A DNA stretch of 29,758 nt from Cytidiella melzeri (taxonomy: Eukaryota; Basidiomycota; Agaricomycetes; Polyporales; Irpicaceae), in NCBI GenBank assembly GCA_022592445.1, contig JABYQR010000471.1, forward strand, positions 1 to 29,758, given 5' to 3'. The notes beneath the pieces were generated by a model. The model was not told the origin of the DNA. It did no database searches and saw only the letters and a list, made by a program, of their open reading frames with translations. The position numbers were made by a program, and so were the translations under genes. Shown in pieces: positions 17,785 to 28,243 of the stretch (positions are counted from its first letter, which is position 1; each line of letters opens with the position of its first letter).

Positions 17785-18761
17785 TGTTGTTCGAGCAGAT
17801 GTGCGAGCAAACACGAAGGGGATAGCGAGTGATGAGAATACAATAAAATTGTTAATTACATGGGGTTTTTATACCTAATTAGCAAATGTGGAAACTACTA
17901 ATACAGAGCAAAAGAAGAAGTTAAGGATGTAGTTGACAATGTGGGTACGCAGATGTGAAGTGGGGGCGGACACACAGATATAGAAATAAAAGAAATGGAA
18001 TGTACAGATAACATAGACAGTTGAAAACGAATACATGCGGAGAATGGAGAGTAGAGTCATGGAAGGCGGTATGAGCACATCAATACCTATTCTACGGCCG
18101 AGATGACCGAGTGTCATATCGTACGACAGGAGCATGTCAATTTCGCCTTTTCTCACCTTTGTAGCATCTTAGAAGTGTCAGAATTAGCGGCGGGGGAGAT
18201 GTAATACCTTTTACTATTGCTTTTTAGGGCGCTTTAAACGACCGGATAGGTGCACCAAGCCCGCGCTCAATGGTTACACAGTGGGAGGGCGCTTTGTACC
18301 TTCTGGGAGGCAGGAGGGGAGCAGGTACACTACAATTGGCCCAGCAGCTATTCCTCCAATCAGGCATATTATTTTACGTCTATATACATGGGGTAACACT
18401 TTCAATGAAGTGTGCAACTTATTGTACAAGATGATCCCATGTGTGGCCACCCATCTCTACTACATGTTCAATGCATAGCACCTTCTCCTTTGTCTCAAAT
18501 AACATGGTTTCTTCACCAATTCCTCGCATATGTATCCAAAATTAATTGAGCAAAGCCACTAGAAATTAGGAACAGTACATGCATTTACAGCGCTCATTGT
18601 TGTAGGCAGCGAGCGCGGGAGCGGGGACATTGCCGGAGATAATCCGCGCGTGATTGATGGGAGATGATTGTGAGAACAAGGGCGGGAGCACGATGGCTTG
18701 GCAGGGACTAATAATCTTAGAGATCTGACTTAATTCTTGAAGGGTTTATAGAAGGGTGACA
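17785..18761 (-). repeat. LTR-C, uninterrupted copy (about 977 bp)
   Basis: In element orientation it starts TGTCACCC and ends TCGAACAACA. It has a TATAAAAA box at 17873-17866, about 80 bp before its end. It retains the empty site for the Harbinger insertion (18641-18643) and lacks the 158-bp insertion of copy 1. The start is placed at the TG nearest to where the match with 492 begins. Confidence 0.7.
17866..17873 (-). promoter_or_regulatory. TATA box of LTR-C
   Basis: TATAAAAA on the minus strand is followed about 50 bp on by a CT-rich leader running to the LTR end, a normal promoter position. Confidence 0.5.
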
Positions 18762-19250
18762 CTGCACATTAGCCCAGAATTCCCATCGACAATATTTTGT
18801 GTAAATTAGTAATATCCACCCGATATCAACTCTATATCCATTCACATTTATTTCCATGCAATAAATATGTAATATCCATAAGCTCCTGTAACTATAATCC
18901 AAATCCACAAGGAGCGCCCGTCGGCAGTACTTGTAAGCACAATTATATCCCGCAGCCAACTCATCAGCAATTGACGCATCAGGAGCATCCAAATTGAGCA
19001 GGCGTTGCCGCTTCTGATAACATAACACTTTGGTGTTGGCAACTGAACTTTCTTGACAATGCACAGTATCCGCCAATGACGCGACACAACCACAACTTTG
19101 AATGTGGCGAGTATATAGCATCCGCCCCAACCCTCTTCATGCTCAAAACATATCATGAGGAACCCCCGTTGCAGGGGGGATGATGAGTTGTCTCCCTCAC
19201 AGCAGCGCAATGACTGACTACTAGCAGGCGAGCTCACAACACAGTCTCTC
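18762..19250. other. No gene recognised
   Basis: Overlapping open frames occur on the minus strand (for example 18717-19130), but no domain, splice pattern or match to other parts of the window supports them. AT-rich, with repeated ATATCC words. Confidence 0.5.
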
Positions 19251-19949
19251 ATGGGTCACGCATTTCAAGAGCCCTACTCGGGCAAAAACCCCGTTCCCAA
19301 TTCCCAACATTGCCACTAAACTCACCTCTCTTGTCAACCCCAAGCTTACCACAGACGCCAAAGCAGCCCAGCTTCAGGACCAGAGTGACAAGAACAAGGC
19401 AGACCAGACAAAGAAAACCGCCTCGCGTCTCGCAAAGGGCCATGTGATGCGTGTCGTCGACCCCGTCACCGGCGAGGAGCTCAACATCAAGAATGCCGAC
19501 CAAGAGCCCGACCTGAAGAGTACAGGAGCAAACGTGCTCGAAACCAATTTTCCCCCTCCAGGTGACTAGTATTATCCTGTCACCTACGTACTCGTCTAAC
19601 CTTGGTATCAGACTGGGACCAACACAGAAAACAGGTTGCTGGAACAGTAACACCAAGTATCCTCGCCATTGCCTTCACATACGCTGCCTGCTTCCATATA
19701 TCCCATCTCATACCCAACACACTCCTCTCTGCATCCTTTGTGCTCGTCATCCCAACCCTTGTCGCGTACACCATGAACTTCCGTATGCACCGCGCATCCC
19801 AGGTCAACTTTGACGACCGCGTGTGGCATTCAGAGCATATGCGTGGCTTGCGCGCTGGCTCTGACGTTGATGTTGACGGTCAGGTTACCACCGAGAAGAG
19901 AACGAATGAGAGTGCAGAGTGGGCAAACGCGCTCCTCAGGGGCATCTGG
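19251..19949 (+). pseudogene. Mug190-like C2-domain protein, N-terminal fragment
   Basis: It resembles the start of the basidiomycete 'meiotically up-regulated gene 190' family: tricalbin-like proteins with membrane, SMP and C2 domains, thought to act at ER membrane contacts. Seen: EPYSGKNPVP at the N-terminus; RVVDPVTGEELNIKNADQEP (about 19450-19510); a 50-nt intron (19562-19611); a hydrophobic membrane pair (about 19650-19760, SILAIAFTYAACFHISHLI); then DDRVWHSEHMRGLRAGSDVD and AEWANALLRGIW. Resemblance stops at 19949, where the SMP domain should begin, and all C2 domains are missing. A 7-bp tandem duplication (TTCCCAA at 19294 and 19301) shifts the frame after codon 15. The family name is from recall of conserved blocks, not a search. 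Confidence 0.65.
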
Positions 19950-20176
19950 AAAAAGAGGTTTGTCTATACCGCGAGTGAAGGTTGTATACCAGTGTATATG
20001 GTACACACCATACATACCAAGTTGTGGCGGCGGAGGGAGATACATCACAGTATATAGCGGCACATCACGAGGGTAACAGTGCATAACTGACAAGTCATTT
20101 CATACCATACGCTGAAGCTTACAATTGAGTCAGAAGCCATACAGAATAAGACTATCAATATTTTGAACACCAAAAA

Positions 20177-20380
20177 TTGCCATGGAAGGTCACAGCAGAA
20201 CGTCTGGATTTGAGACTACAAAACGCGCTTGCGGGTGTCAACTCTTATTGGACAAAGCTTCTCCCTGCCATAGCAATCTTTGAGACAAACTTCCTCCTAC
20301 TTGGCCGGGGCATGCGCACTACAGCGAAGGCTTCATTCCATGCTGTTGCCCCGTGTATCCCGCAGGCGCAATCAATATAA
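20177..20380 (+). pseudogene. Possible degenerate SET-domain fragment
   Basis: The frame contains AIFETNFLLLG, close to GIFETNVLPCG in the SET-like gene just downstream, and a later APCIPQA that could be a decayed form of the SET motif around SCxPNA. The nucleotide match around 20275-20300 with 20740-20765 is visible but short. It may be a partial tandem duplicate; weakly supported. Confidence 0.3.
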
Positions 20381-20432
20381 AACCCTGTTCGCTAAGAAGA
20401 ACTCCTCCCGCAATCCATATCTTCCCTAACTC

Positions 20433-21036
20433 ATGGTCATACACAGCGGTATGCCGTCATCTTCGTCCGCCCAGAACGACTGATCCTGATTTACTCAGCA
20501 GCTTCTGAGTCCAAGACTCTCATCCAGGACATACCCGGCAAAGGCAAAGGCGTCATCACCCGCCAACACTTCTCGAAAGGCGACGTCGTCTTCACCAAAC
20601 GTCCACTCTTCACCCAGATTCTCACATGGAGCAACACCTCCGTTCTAGCCTCCCTCTTTTTGTGCACCCCCATTGAACGCGAACATTTCTACTCGCTACA
20701 CAACTGCCACGGACCACGGAAGTACCCGTGCGAGCTGGGTATTTTCGAGACAAACGTCCTCCCGTGCGGGAGTAACAACGCACACGGGCATGTCGCGCAG
20801 CAGGGCGGAGTGTTCCTCTTCGCTGCGCGGTTCAACTTGTTGTGCGTGCCCAATGTGAACAATTGTTGGGACCCCAGCGCGGGCAAGTCGTGATTTGTGC
20901 ACTGAGAGATATCGCACCTGGCGAGGAACTGTGCATTGGGTATGGGAAGCTGTTGGCAACGCGGGAGGAACGCAGGGCGGAGATGAAAAGGAAGTTTTGG
21001 TTTGAGTGTCAGTGCAAAGGCTGTCGCTTTCGGCCA
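20433..21036 (+). pseudogene. SET-domain protein with a one-base frameshift
   Basis: It resembles the fungal SMYD-like SET proteins (putative protein lysine methyltransferases). Exon 1 is 20433-20448. A 50-nt intron (20449-20498, GTATGC...ACTCAG) joins to a frame with GKGKGVITRQHFSKGDVVF (SET start), GIFETNVLPCG, ARFNLLCVPNVNNCWDP (AdoMet/catalytic region, usually NHSC-PN), then ALRDIAPGEELCIGYGKLLA and CQCKGC (post-SET-like cysteines). Between GK (about 20888) and VICALRD the frame changes by one base, most simply a single-base deletion near 20889. The Asn-His-Ser motif is replaced by FNLLC, which could impair activity even before the frameshift. Resemblance ends at about 21036, at an inverted junction with another SET fragment. 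Confidence 0.7.
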
Positions 21037-21039
21037 AGT

Positions 21040-21190
21040 GGTCTCCTTCCAATCGGCAGGCGTCGCAGACACAACGAAAGCCAAAGTCCGCAGAGAGCTC
21101 CGTCTGCCGCTGTTCCCGTGTTGCCAGCACGTTGCAGTAGTTGAAGCAGAGCACGCACCCCTCATCCTGCTTGATCCTATGTTCTCTCTA
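21040..21190 (-). pseudogene. Inverted C-terminal fragment of a second SET gene
   Basis: Minus-strand reading gives CFNYCNVLATREQRQTELSA, then FGFRCVCDACRLEGDHLAES. This parallels GYGKLLATREERRAEMK...FECQCKGC of the plus-strand SET gene, and here the post-SET cysteines (CVCDAC) are better preserved. The two tails meet head-on at about 21036-21040. Neither the upstream part of the SET domain nor a start is found. Confidence 0.65.
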
Positions 21191-22473
21191 TCCACTGCAC
21201 CTCTTCACAAGTGCTCAGGGCCTCTCCATATGAAGCGAGCATAACTGTCAGCACTGAATTCAATGCTATATTGTGGCGTCTGATCAAAGGAAAAGTGGAG
21301 GGAGGTACGGAACGGCGCAGACTTGTGATGTCCAGCCGGGTGACGGAGGTGGCTTGTTGAGTGAAGTAGAGTTGAGCGTATCTCGTTGATGCTGATGCTG
21401 TGCAGCGTCCCATCTTGTGTTGGTTACAACAGTGCACCGCGAATGTCAAGGCAAGCCACAGAAGAAACTGCAGTGTTGTCAGGACTTCATGTTGACATGT
21501 ATGCATGTCGGGGCCTTTGACAGACGCAGCGCAGTCATTGTTGCTGGAGTGGAAATGTCTGCGGAGGTCGCGTGGGGCAGAGTGAGCATGAATGGGAGGT
21601 ACTGCTTATCAGGCCTAGGCAAGAAATCAGCGCTGTTGGGGTGATTTTTCATGCCAACGCTTGTAGTGCTGCAGTGGCTGTCGTATTAGTCAGACAATAA
21701 GGGCATTTGATTGAGAGGATGTTGCGTACGTCAAGTGAGGCTCAGCTGGTCAAGCTCGAAGAGGAGGTCGAAGAGGAGGTCGAAGGGTTGAGTGTTATGC
21801 TCCCCGCATGCTGATGTGGGTTGAGGATGGCCGGCCATGCTGTGTAACTCGTGCCTGTGCCATCCTTGCACCTCATAAAGCTGCGGCGGGCTGTTGTTTG
21901 AGGTGGTAGGGGTGGTAGTGATGACAGCAGACAGGTTGAACTTACATTCATGATGTGACAGTCACGTCACTACGTCACTGTATCGCGCTTTGAACTTGAC
22001 CACAATTCCACGCTGGTTGTTCATCACTCAGTCCAGTATGGAATGTGTAGGTCGTGTGATACATACATACATGAATGCTGATCATAAGTTTCAGGGCCTT
22101 TACTCAAAAACCGTAACTTGTGCAGCTTCCAAAATTTCCAGCGCAAAAAATCAGTCACCTTACCGCTCAGTGGCAGGAGTAATCTTATGATGCTGGTGCT
22201 TATCAACGGTATGTCATACTTGGATTATACGCATGCAGATAACAGATACAGACCGGAACAAGTAAAAGTGTCTATGGTGATGTAGGGATTTACTAAGAAT
22301 ACATCTGCCGTGTAGAGGACATTCTCAGTTGTCCATCCACTATCAATTGCTGCGCCGCACTTTGCTGCCAGATGGCATAGCCCAACTATAAAATCTACGC
22401 TAATGACTTGCGCATTGGGCCTCCGGTTCCGACTTGAGCGTGAGACCTGATAGAGTCTTGTGCCTGCGTCCCA
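21191..22473. other. No gene recognised
   Basis: Several open frames of 60-110 codons exist without domain or splice support. A 12-bp tandem repeat (GAAGAGGAGGTC, about 2.5 copies) lies at 21757-21788, and two CGTCACT-type words at about 21963-21982. It separates the SET fragments from the 3' end of the Plavaka transposase and may include transposon ends I cannot delimit. Confidence 0.45.
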
Positions 22474-25288
22474 TCACCCAAACGTGGTGTACCATTCGAC
22501 ATATGCCAATGGATGTGAAGCTCGCCCAAGGTCAGCAGGGAGCTCAAAGAGAACACGGAGCCTTGCCACGCGCAGGCCTTGCGTGTTTTTTGGTGAGTAG
22601 CTATTTACTGAATGGTATTGACAGAACTCACCATCAAGCGACCCGCTCCCACTCCGCGTTTTGAACGCGGATGTGTCTTCGATAACAAGCACAGGATCAA
22701 AAGAGACCTGGAAGCCCTCGCTTCCGTCCTTGAGCTACCACAGGTGCAGTTGCTCGCACTTTCTCCAGTCGCATATCACTGCTCACATCTGGATTCCACA
22801 GCTGCTCGATCTTCAGTTGCTTATACATGTTATACGTGTCACGAGGCTGCAGAGAGAACGAGCTATCAGGGTAGCTTGTTTGGATATACGCCTGAAGAGC
22901 TTGAAGAAAGTTGACTGCACAATGGCGCTCCTGAAGGTCTTGAAGTGGCACGCGTGTGAGTGGGCAGTTTCTTGCAATTCGATACAGCCGTGGAGTGATT
23001 GAGGGCAGAAAGCGGACATCGTCGTCATTGTCGTATTCATCGCCATTGTTGTTGTTCAAGCCATTTGCCGCAGGAAGATTAGCGACAGAGGTGAAAGATG
23101 TGATAGGTCCCTCTTCTAGCCAACTGTGAAACTCGAGGCGGTCCTTCACTGCCTCCTGCTTCTCCAGCCAAGTTGTCATGTGTGCGATGTAGTGGCGACT
23201 ATTTCCTGCCTGATATCCGGCCTTTGCAAAATCTATGTGTAAGCGTTCTGACAGCTCCATATTGTAACCGTCTAATGATCCTTTCTCCAGGATAGCCTCA
23301 GCGTAGTGAACCATGGAGTGAATCTTGGGGATATTGAAGTGCTGACGGATTCCAGGTCCTGAAGCACGTCCTTGTGCGCGTGAAATACACTGAGTGAGTA
23401 ATTCAACGCGTCGAGAGTTGCACTAGTATGAAGCTGAAGCTGAGCATAATAAATAAAATCAATGAGCGCTTGGACAACATTGAGAACGTCTGAATTCACG
23501 GCACCAGCAACGAGCACAACAAAGACTTTCTGCATTTATTTATGCTCTGCACCAGTCCACTGCTGTACGTGAGATATCCCTTTCTGGAAATGACGAAGAC
23601 CAGGTGCATTGGCCATGGCTTTGAACCGCCTATCCAGCTCGTCTTCTCCAACTACTTCTGAGATCCAGCTGACGAGATGATCTTTGAACACCCCCTTGTG
23701 CAACTGATGGAGGATGTCAGGTGTGATGCAGGCGAAGATATCACAATGGGGAAGGTTGGCCCAGAATGGTTAATAGACAGCACGAAGACCGTCCAGTAAC
23801 GGGTTGATGCCTTCACCAACCCTATGAGAGGCTAGCTGGCAAAGAGTTTCCTCAATGTCACGAAGGAAACATCCGTCAGGTTCTCCGCGGTTCTTCGGAT
23901 CTATCTTCCCATGAGGGCAGTAGTTCTCTTGCACGTTCACAATGAGGCACTGCTCAGGGTGATCTGCGACTTTGGCGGCAAGTATAGGGAAGACTTTCCG
24001 CACAGCGCCATCTGCGCAGAGCATATCCACCCCAGATCTTCCTGCTTCGACCAGTGGTTCAAGAAGGGACTGCATGCAGTGGTGGTAGAGACGGAACCCA
24101 GCTAAACGTTGTGCTTTGTCGGCAGTTGAGAAGCACTCCAACTTTGAGACAGGTATGTAACCTATAAGAATCGTAGCCTTATATGATACTTGACGCCGTG
24201 TTGCCTTTGCAATGTTTCCAATTGTTAGGTATACAGGCCACGCTGTCTGGTCACCACGAAAGCTGGACAGCTTGGTCTTGTCTGAGGCAAGAATGACAGG
24301 AGCTATGGTAGCGCCACTTGGAAGCTTTCCCTGGAACAAGAAGTTGAGTTTCTTTACAAGCAAAATACGTTTTGTGTACTGACTTGAGTTCTCCACCACC
24401 AATCAGCCGTCCACATCTCGTCAATGATACGGCTCTGTCCCTCTTTATCACCAAAAACACGCTCAGGCTCCAACGTCATTGCTCCGCAAAATGCTGGGTT
24501 CCCAATGAGTTCACGGATACACTCAACGGGATTTCTTCGCCAGAGCTCAAGCTCTTCGGTTATTGCCTTGCCGTCTTCCCCCAGGATATTCCCAACAACG
24601 GTAACAGTGTTGCATGTCCATTTCATCCCAGGGCGGCGCGGTAACTGGTTAATCTTCTTGAAGAACACGTATTTGCTCGTGGCAGTGAGTCCGCACTTCT
24701 TGATCTATCAGCTGTCATTAATCATGTGCTTCGCATGATGAGCACTATTATCTGGCTCACCATTTCTAGCTTTAGGAACTCGTCAATTTTGTTATGTCCA
24801 ACGTTCTGCGCTAAGCATGCCGCCATCTCCCACTCATCCTTGCTTCCGAAGGGATACCATTTATTCTGATTCTGCTCCTCGTTCTCTCCCTTCCACCTCT
24901 CAAACATTGTTTTCCCTTCCCCTACAATTGTCGCAACTGGGCCTGGATACAGTTCAACAAAACATTGTAAGTGGCATTCAGAGTCTTTGTTACTTGTTTT
25001 GTAACCCTCTGTACCTGCAGCCTGAGGCCCGGTGCCAGCTGAGACCGCAGGGATTGTTGAGGAATGTAAAGTGTTGTCCTCGAGTGAGGTAGAGTGGTGA
25101 GCAAAATTGTCAAGAAGCTGTGAACATGCTGATGATGATTGAGGTTGAATCTGTACGGTAGTGACCTGCAATTCCCAGCACCGTCGGCAAGCACTTGTGT
25201 TCTGTATGTGGAGTCTGACACCAGTAGATGTTGGGAGCCCCTTTCCGCAGAAACTACACCGATGGATGATTGCAGAGGACTTAGGCAT
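22474..25288 (-). pseudogene. Plavaka-family DDE transposase, decayed
   Basis: This is the transposase of Plavaka elements, common in Agaricomycetes. The ATG at 25288 opens an N-terminal C2H2-like finger (CSFCGKGLPTSTGVRLH). Family blocks follow: [137 protein letters not shown], and C-terminal VARLRVLFELP with LAYVEWYTTF. Introns fit at 24705-24760, at about 24330-24384, and near 22560-22620. Lesions: TAA at 23770-23772 and 23536-23538, a one-base frameshift near 23352, and another frame change near 22700. The length otherwise matches the family. No terminal repeats were identified. Confidence 0.85.
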
Positions 25289-25529
25289 AGAAAATGTGGG
25301 AAGAGCATAGAGCAACTTGTCTATTGCGAGTGTGAACTTTGTGAATCCAACACCTAGCTGAATCGCGTGGTCACATCAGAAGGACGCTTGTTGCCGCCGG
25401 CTGCCAACTTGAAATTTCACAGAGCGACACAGGAACTGTACAGTTCATTTTTGGTCCGCTAGTCACCGCTTGATTTGCCACATTTTCCAATGCAGCAATT
25501 TCTACGTAACCTTCTTGCTGTTCCTTGCC
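25289..25529. promoter_or_regulatory. Divergent intergenic region
   Basis: The 241 bp separate the Plavaka start (minus) from the start of an unknown plus-strand gene and must hold both promoters if both are transcribed. No clear TATA box is seen. Confidence 0.35.
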
Positions 25530-26410
25530 ATGGCGTCCAATTCTACAGCCCCTGTAACAGTAAGAAGTAGCCACGACCGCCAACCATCGAGTAAACAGGC
25601 TGAACTTGGTGTGTGTTTCTTTTGTGGTTTTTACTTGCCATCTGGATGCACAACTCTACGCTGCAGATGCTGAAAAAGTGAGGCAAGCCCAAAAGAAATC
25701 ACACCCAAAGCCTCCAGTGCGAAAGTTTCAAACGGCAGCACGCAAGGTTGACGCCGCTACTTCGGGCTCGGTATACATTTTTATATGCTCACCACGCTCA
25801 TCATGTTGATACCACCCTGGCACTTTATAGATTACATCCCGAAATGTTCCGCCTACACTTGTCAAAAGAACAGTAGTTCCGCGTGCAGCTAACAGCAGAA
25901 CTACTGCAACAGCTTTTGTTTGTGCCCCTGTACAAGACCAATCACGCTCAACTGGCTCCCAAGTCATCCGTCAAACCTTCAAGCCGACAGCCTCCTATTT
26001 ACAGAGCTCAGATCGAGATTGTATGCAGCGCCAACGTCCCCCATCCCTGCTGCCTGACAACACAGAAGTACAAGAATTTCTTGACATTGATGGTGAGCTA
26101 TCGAGCATTCACAGTTTCATAATGCAGATGAACATTTGGTATCTCATAGGCACAGAAGACTATGAGGATCAGGAAGGCCTTGAAGGATACTCAAGCGGCC
26201 ATTGACATGGATAGTCCAACAGAGACCGGATTTTTCCAACAATGTCACAAGTTTACAGCCTTAGGCGCCTATCTAGAGCACTTATTTTCTGGCTAGGAGT
26301 GTTACCGGACCTAACCCTAACCCGGGTCACGTGACATCCTGCCTTATTTATCAATAGTCCAGACCCAAACCCTAGACTCAATCTGGAGCGGTTCCAGATC
26401 AACCTAGGCT

Positions 26411-26640
26411 ATTGTTCTATTGTTCTCCTCCCATTGTTAGGGATTCCCCAGGGATTCCCCCAGTTCTCATTGATCTATTGTCTTTCGACTATTGTCTTCT
26501 GTCTATTGTTAGGGATTCCCCAGGGTTTCCCCCAGTTTCTATTGTTCTATTGTTCTTATCCTATTGTTCTACGTACCCTGGTCCTTGACAGTTACTCAGG
26601 TCCTTGACAGTTACCCTGGTCCCTTATTGTTCTATTGTTA
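26411..26640. promoter_or_regulatory. CTATTGT motif array in the solo LTR
   Basis: Eleven ATTGT cores occur in 230 bp, including TCTATTGTTCTC, which fits the yeast Rox1 consensus YYYATTGTTCTC. The array lies upstream of the LTR TATA box (about 26705-26711). Confidence 0.4.
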
Positions 26641-26769
26641 CTCCAGCCCCACAGTTACTCCAGTCCCTAGTGTGGGAACTGGTGCACAGACCACCCAGAC
26701 ACAGTATATATAGTACCCCTTACCCTCCCTGGTTCTGCATCTTGACCTCTTCGTCATTTGCACTGCCAG

Positions 26770-26830
26770 GTGAGTTACTCAATGTAACCTAGTATAAGCA
26801 TGATATTAACTTTGTCATTTGCACTGCCAG
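26770..26830 (+). other. Intron-like segment in the solo LTR
   Basis: It is 61 nt, GTGAGT...ATATTAAC...GCCAG. The last 17 bases before the donor (26753-26769) are identical to the last 17 bases of the intron (26814-26830). Confidence 0.6.
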
Positions 26831-27374
26831 TATCCGGCCTCTGTGCCTGCTTGCCTGCTTATCATCGACTTTGACCTCGTTGTCGTCGTTGGAGATCTAC
26901 TTCCACTCCCACTTCCTCTCCTCTTCACCCTTGTTTAGGGTTTATCAGCATAGCAGCAGTCGCTCTGCGACAGCCATCAGTCAGTGCCAAACTCAGAGCC
27001 TGCAAGCGAAGACGACGACAACAGTAACAACAACAATCAAGGTCCCCTACCACTGCCCATCCGTAAGTACACCTCATTGCCTCTAGCAACACGACACTCT
27101 AATTGAGTACTATGGCTCACTGCCTCCAGCAAGTGAGGCATTGAATATGCGGATTCATTGCCACCAGATTGTTCGCTACGAAAAGCGTCACCATCCTGAG
27201 TCTGAGCCTCATGTCGCATCTCATAGCCACAAGCGCGTTTTATCTGAAACCACAAGCACACTGACTGATCAGCCGCAGAAGATACAGAGAACTATTCAAC
27301 ACAATGGAAGAGCTCGCCGTTGTAACAGTAAGGTTACTACTCACCAGATAGTTGATAAACTTGAGGGGAGATAA

Positions 27375-28007
27375 TGAGATAGAGAGTAGAGTGTGGGTGA
27401 GAGTGTGTACTGGGGAGTACAAAGTAGTCCTTGATCAACAGAGTGGATAAGACTGAGGGGATATGCCCTCAGGAGTGCCTCTATATATATATGAAGGGGA
27501 GGACCCCAGGTACTACCCTAAGACCCCTAATACCTACATGAGTAAGCGAAGTAATCTACCTTACTAAGCATGCCCTATGCCCTAGTGGTGCCACTTCAAT
27601 AATCAACCAATAGCAATTGTCCCCATGACCTGACCCCATGACCCAGCTCCAAGGCTAGACTTGTTCTAGCTTGTTCTAAGACAAGGCTAGACTTTTCCAG
27701 AAGGTTTTATGAACTATGACATCATCTAATGGAATGTTCTATACTATGACATCATAGTTCCAGCATGTTCCACAAGGTTCCAGAGTGTTCTATCATGTGA
27801 TACACAGATAAGGAAAGGAGTGCATCAGCGCATCAATTGATAGGCACTGAGGATAAGTGCCGGAATAAGCACCTGATAAGCACCAGATAAGCGCCGGATA
27901 AGCGCCTAAATAGACGCTGGATAAGCGCTGGATAAGCGCTTAAATATTCCCAATAATACTGTTGCCTGGTAAGGCAAGTTTTGTAGAAACATTGAAAATC
28001 TGTGACA
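27375..28007 (-). repeat. 3' LTR of second Gypsy element (left end uncertain)
   Basis: It starts TGTCACAG at 28007 on the minus strand, next to the polypurine tract. It has a TATATATATAG box at about 27482-27492, two TGACATCAT words (about 27717 and 27747), repeated TGTTCCA/GTTCTA words and a minisatellite. The far end is placed at the TGAGATAG just after the stop of the unknown gene, giving TG...CA ends, but no second LTR or target duplication confirms it. Confidence 0.6.
27851..27945. repeat. Minisatellite of about 11-12-bp units in the LTR
   Basis: Roughly eight imperfect copies of a GATAAGCGCCG-like unit occur in tandem (ATAAGTGCCG, ATAAGCACCT, ATAAGCACCA, ATAAGCGCCG, ATAAGCGCCT, then ATAAGCGCTG twice and ATAAGCGCTT), some interrupted by AAATA. 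Confidence 0.75.
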
Positions 28008-28019
28008 TTACCCCCCCTT
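28008..28019 (-). other. Polypurine tract of second Gypsy element
   Basis: AAGGGGGGGTAA on the minus strand lies directly before the LTR start TGTCACAG. Confidence 0.7.
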
Positions 28020-28243
28020 CTTGCTTTGAACTCCGTGCAAAGAGTTTTGAACGAACACCTTGGTCATTGAGTCCACTTTTTCACCATTGTCAAGAGGGTG
28101 CCTAAGCAATTCCGAGTGACTCTAGCGGCTTCTACCAACGTCCCTGACGGGGTTATCACCTCATTGGCTGATGGTAGTCTAGTCCGCACCCTCCTCGGTT
28201 GCGTCATTGGATTGTGGATGATCCTTGGTGTGTTGTTCAAAAG

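Larger units (their letters stand above)
16932..18761 (-). mobile_element. Third Copia element, 5' portion (minus)
   Basis: Read on the minus strand it comprises LTR-C (18761-17785), the primer-binding site (17784-17773), a leader (17772-17228) and the start of gag (17227-16932). It is cut at 16932 by the right edge of the Gypsy LTR. The remainder is not found in the window. Confidence 0.75.
26203..26972 (+). mobile_element. Solo Gypsy LTR (770 bp) with GCCAT target duplication
   Basis: It runs TGACATGG...CTGCGACA, with GCCAT at 26198-26202 and 26973-26977. It is the same family as the LTR at 15404-16931, without that copy's 755-bp extra segment. No internal retrotransposon sequence adjoins it, so it arose by LTR-LTR recombination after insertion into the plus-strand gene. 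Confidence 0.92.
25530..27374 (+). pseudogene. Five-exon gene of unknown function, split by a solo LTR
   Basis: I do not recognise the product. The model: exons 25530-25559, 25599-25608, 25667-25770, 25831-27062 (containing the LTR) and 27130-27374, with GT-AG introns of 39, 58, 60 and 67 nt. Removing the LTR and one target copy gives 846 nt, exactly 282 codons including the TAA at 27374, with all phases agreeing. The predicted 281-aa protein is basic and polar at the N-terminus (KVRQAQKKSHPKPPVRKFQT), has an acidic stretch around the insertion (LDIDGELSS...EDYEDQEGLEGYSSGH, then EPASEDDDNSNNNN) and a His/Arg-rich C-terminus. As it stands, translation would stop at the first codon of the LTR (TGA). 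It may be a host gene or a companion of the divergent Plavaka transposase. Confidence 0.55.

Noticed and set aside
17785..17840. Start of a plus-oriented LTR (TGTTG...)
   Set aside because: It is preceded by the complement of a primer-binding site and a minus-strand gag, so it is the 3' end of a minus-oriented LTR.
18717..19130. 137-codon minus-strand frame
   Set aside because: No recognisable domain, no splice support, and it overlaps the end of LTR-C.
21177..21506. Possible upstream exon of the inverted SET fragment
   Set aside because: The frame shows none of the expected SET core motifs.
27851..27945. CRISPR-like repeat array
   Set aside because: Units are 11-12 bp in direct tandem without spacers, in a fungal LTR.
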